From: Streptomyces sp. PCS3-D2
GTDB taxonomy: Bacteria; Actinomycetota; Actinomycetes; Streptomycetales; Streptomycetaceae
Assembly (NCBI RefSeq): GCF_000612545.2
Contig: NZ_CP097800.1
Coordinates: 2,725,001 to 2,789,000 of the forward strand
Reading direction: 5' to 3'
Length of the DNA: 64,000 nt
Part shown: positions 61,693 through 64,000 of the stretch, in pieces
Layout of the letters: the number at the start of each line of letters is the position of its first letter
Position numbering within the stretch: the stretch's first letter is position 1
Made by a program: the position numbers and the translations under genes
The notes under the pieces: model-generated
Told to the model about the DNA's origin: nothing
What the model saw: only the letters and a program-made list of their open reading frames with translations
Databases searched by the model: none

Positions 61693-63975
61693 TCAGTTGT
61701 TGCCCTGGATTTCACCCGGGACCGGCGGGTCCGGCGGCTTGGGACCGTTGGTCTTGGTGGCCGTGGCCGTCGGGGACGTCGTCCCGCTGGGCGACGGGCC
61801 CGTCGCGGTGGCGGTGGGACTCGGCGACGTCTGCGTCGGGGACTGCGTCGGGCTGCTGGTCACCGCCGACGCGCTGGCGGACGGGCTCGCCGAGGCCGTG
61901 GGAGAGGCGCTGCGCGACGGCGTCTGCACGGCGCCCATGTCGGCCTCGGAGAGCTGGAACCGGCCGGTGTCCACGCCCTTGAGGGCGGCGAGGGTGTACG
62001 CCCGCCAGATGGAGGCGGGGAAGCTGGAACCGCCCGCGCGCCCGAGGCCGGCGGTGCCGGTCAGAGTGACCTGGTTGTGGGTGGTGGGGTCCTCGCCGAA
62101 CATCGCGACGACCGTGACCAGCTCGGGCGTGTAGCCGGTGAACCAGGCCGCCACGTTGGACTCGGTGGTTCCGGTCTTACCGCCGGCCTGGTAGGCGCTG
62201 CTGCGGACCTTGTTGCCGGAGCCGCCCTCGTCCTCCACGACCCCCTGGAGCACCTTGGTGACGGTGTCGGCGGTCTTGCGGCTGATGGCCTGGCTGCCGA
62301 CGGCCTGCTGGGGCGTGAACTTGACGTCCTTGTGGTCCGCCTTCTTGATGATGGTCGGCGTGACCTTCTTGCCGTGGTTGTCGAACGTGGCGTAGACGCC
62401 CGCCATTTCCAGGGTGTTCGCGCTCATCGTGCCCAGCGCCATGGCCGGCTTGTCCTCGGGCCAGCCGTCGCGGTCCTGCATGCCGAGTTCCAGGGCCGTC
62501 TTCTTGGCGTTGACCGGCTTCACGTCCACGATCATCTGCGCGTAGACGGAGTTGACCGAGAGGTTGGTCGCCTCCTGGACCGTCATCATCGGGTTGCCGT
62601 AGTTGGCGTTGTCCTGGTTCTGCGGGTTGAACGGGATCTTGCTGCCGACGACCGGGCGCTTGCTCGTCCCGTCGTAGAGGGCGTTCGGGGTGATCGGCTT
62701 GCCGTCCTGGGTGTTCGAGCCGTTCTCCAGGGCGGAGGCCAGGACGATCGGCTTGAAGGTCGATCCCGGCTGGTAGTCGGTGCGCAGCGCGTTGCTCGCG
62801 GCCTTCTGCTCCATCCCCACGCCGCCGTACATCGCGACGATGGCGCCGGTCTTCGGGTCGACGGAGGTCGCGCCGGCCTGGACGCTCTGGTCCTGGGGCC
62901 TGCCCTTGGTGTCCTTGCGGTCGAGCTTGGACTCCAGCTCGTCCTGGACCGCCTTCTCCAGCGCCGACTGCTTGCCCTTCTCGATGTTGAGCGTGATGTT
63001 CCAGCCGCCCGCCGTGATCATGGCGTCGGTGATGTCCTGCTTGTTCAGCTCGTCGTTGGCCGCCTGGACCAGGTAGCTCTTCTGCCCGTCCATGCCCGGC
63101 CGGGGCTTCGGCTTGATGGGCTCCGGAAGGGTCATGGTCTTGCGCTTGGCCTCGTCCAGCTTGCCCATCTCGACCATGTTGTCGAGGACGGCGTTGAAGC
63201 GGATGTGGACCAGGCGCGTGCCGTTCGGGCCGGCGGTCGCCAGGTCGTACTGGCTGGGAGCCTGGATGACCGCGGCGAGATAGGCCCCCTGTTCCAGGGT
63301 GAGCTTGTCCGCGTCGACGCCGTAGAAGGCCTGGGCGGCGGCCTGGATGCCGTAGGCGTTGCGGCCGTAGAAGTTGGTGTTCAGGTAACCGGCGAGGATG
63401 TCGTCCTTCTCCATGCGCTGGTCGACCTTGAGGGCGATGACGAGCTCCCTGAGCTTGCGCGTCGCCGACTGATCCTGCGTCAAGTAGTAGTTCTTGACGT
63501 ACTGCTGGGTGATCGTCGAGCCGCCCGCCGTGCCCTTGCCCCGGACGGTGTTGAACAGGCCTCGGGCCACGCCCATCACGTCGACGCCGCGGTCGTGGTA
63601 GAAGGACTTGTTCTCGATGGCGATGAAGGCGGTGCGGACGTCGAGCGGGATCTTGTCGATGGGCACGATCTCGCGGTTCATCTCGCCGGTGCGCGCCATG
63701 ATCGAGCCGTCGGAGTACCGGTAGGTGTTGCTCTGGAGCGTGGCCTGGGCGTTCGGGTCGGTGGGCTCGTCCACCGAGAAGTACAGGACGATCGCCGCGG
63801 CCATGAGGAGCAGGACGAGCCCCAGGAACGTGCCCAGGATCTTCTTCCAGGTGAAGAAGCGGCCTATGCCGGTGCGCTTGCCGGTACCCCCGCTCCCCTT
63901 GGCGCCCTTCGCGCGTCCGCTCGGCGCCCGCCGCGCACCGCGCTGCTGCGCCTTACGCACTTCTGCTCGGCCCAT
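61693..63975 (-). CDS. Bifunctional penicillin-binding protein (class A)
   Basis: A 760-residue enzyme that polymerises and cross-links peptidoglycan. A basic cytoplasmic tail is followed by a membrane helix (ILGTFLGLVLLLMAAAIVLYF, about 46-66). The GT51 domain has AIENKSFYHDRGVD (catalytic Glu) and GGSTITQQYVKNYYL. The transpeptidase has PGSTFKPIVLAS (Ser-x2-Lys), NLSVNSVYAQ (S-x-N) and GGKTGTTE (K-T-G). The last about 90 residues are a Ser/Thr/Pro/Ala-rich tail, probably extracellular. ATG 63975 has GGAGCGGGAG just upstream. The gene is complete. Confidence 0.96.
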   Translation of the reverse strand: MGRAEVRKAQQRGARRAPSGRAKGAKGSGGTGKRTGIGRFFTWKKILGTFLGLVLLLMAAAIVLYFSVDEPTDPNAQATLQSNTYRYSDGSIMARTGEMNREIVPIDKIPLDVRTAFIAIENKSFYHDRGVDVMGVARGLFNTVRGKGTAGGSTITQQYVKNYYLTQDQSATRKLRELVIALKVDQRMEKDDILAGYLNTNFYGRNAYGIQAAAQAFYGVDADKLTLEQGAYLAAVIQAPSQYDLATAGPNGTRLVHIRFNAVLDNMVEMGKLDEAKRKTMTLPEPIKPKPRPGMDGQKSYLVQAANDELNKQDITDAMITAGGWNITLNIEKGKQSALEKAVQDELESKLDRKDTKGRPQDQSVQAGATSVDPKTGAIVAMYGGVGMEQKAASNALRTDYQPGSTFKPIVLASALENGSNTQDGKPITPNALYDGTSKRPVVGSKIPFNPQNQDNANYGNPMMTVQEATNLSVNSVYAQMIVDVKPVNAKKTALELGMQDRDGWPEDKPAMALGTMSANTLEMAGVYATFDNHGKKVTPTIIKKADHKDVKFTPQQAVGSQAISRKTADTVTKVLQGVVEDEGGSGNKVRSSAYQAGGKTGTTESNVAAWFTGYTPELVTVVAMFGEDPTTHNQVTLTGTAGLGRAGGSSFPASIWRAYTLAALKGVDTGRFQLSEADMGAVQTPSRSASPTASASPSASASAVTSSPTQSPTQTSPSPTATATGPSPSGTTSPTATATKTNGPKPPDPPVPGEIQGNN

Positions 63976-64000
63976 CGCTCCCGCTCCGCTCGATTACCCC

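Overview
The window is high-GC actinobacterial chromosome, almost certainly Streptomyces. Third codon positions are nearly all G/C, GTG starts are common, many genes overlap by 4 nt, and the gene families are typical of the genus: a WhiB-family regulator, SpoIIE/RsbW-type phosphatases, DUF6542, DUF1707, PadR/HAAS pairs and an actinobacterial Sdh1-type succinate dehydrogenase. From memory, the order sdh ... ppgK-ispH-xseAB-glpX-whiB-fum matches one core-chromosome arm of Streptomyces coelicolor. No rRNA, tRNA, CRISPR array, transposase or integrase gene was seen.

Layout. 0-4.5 kb: a peptide ABC importer operon read leftward (binding lipoprotein, two permeases, start of an ATPase). 4.9-9.5 kb: typA and a large LpqW-like lipoprotein. 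9.8-13.7 kb: a small coiled-coil protein and the sdhC-sdhA-sdhB operon. 13.7-20.3 kb: a small secreted protein, a TPM-domain/PspA membrane-stress pair, a PAS-GAF-SpoIIE-ATPase phosphatase and an RsbW-like ATPase. 20.4-34.6 kb: NUDIX hydrolase, a SPOR-like gene broken by an amber codon, GntR regulator, septum-formation-type membrane protein, secreted subtilisin, threonine-synthase-like enzyme, PEP-mutase-like enzyme, a trypsin-like protease coupled to one of two tandem esterases, MarR regulator with a secreted SMP-30 protein, PadR/HAAS pair and an HdeD-like membrane protein. 34.7-41.1 kb: an accessory island. 41.1-64 kb: core metabolism and envelope genes (ychF, ppgK, ispH, an amino-acid permease, xseA/xseB, a RutE-like reductase, glpX, a WhiB-family gene, both classes of fumarase, GDPD, SGNH-ricin hydrolase, DUF402, a second SpoIIE phosphatase and a bifunctional penicillin-binding protein).

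The most unusual part is the island at about 34.9-41.1 kb. It starts in a truncated ORF and a triply frameshifted SNF2 helicase. It then carries VapBC-type, Phd/RelE-type, Fic and YefM/YoeB-type modules, with broken genes between them. Its right end is the 3' end of ychF. A 15-bp stretch of the ychF 3' end (41117-41131) is repeated in the same orientation at 40027-40041 and 38079-38093, and the 40027 copy still reads F-R-F-N-V-stop. Three 57-bp repeats and two 108-bp repeats lie among the toxin modules, and a 29-bp double-ATCCAGCAC repeat sits near both ends of the yefM-yoeB segment. I infer that small elements without an integrase, carrying toxin modules, inserted one after another at the 3' end of ychF.

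Working together: sdhCAB, the class I and class II fumarases and GlpX serve the TCA cycle and gluconeogenesis. IspH, PpgK and the PBP supply isoprenoid precursors, glucose-6-phosphate and peptidoglycan. The SpoIIE/RsbW-type proteins point to partner-switching stress signalling.
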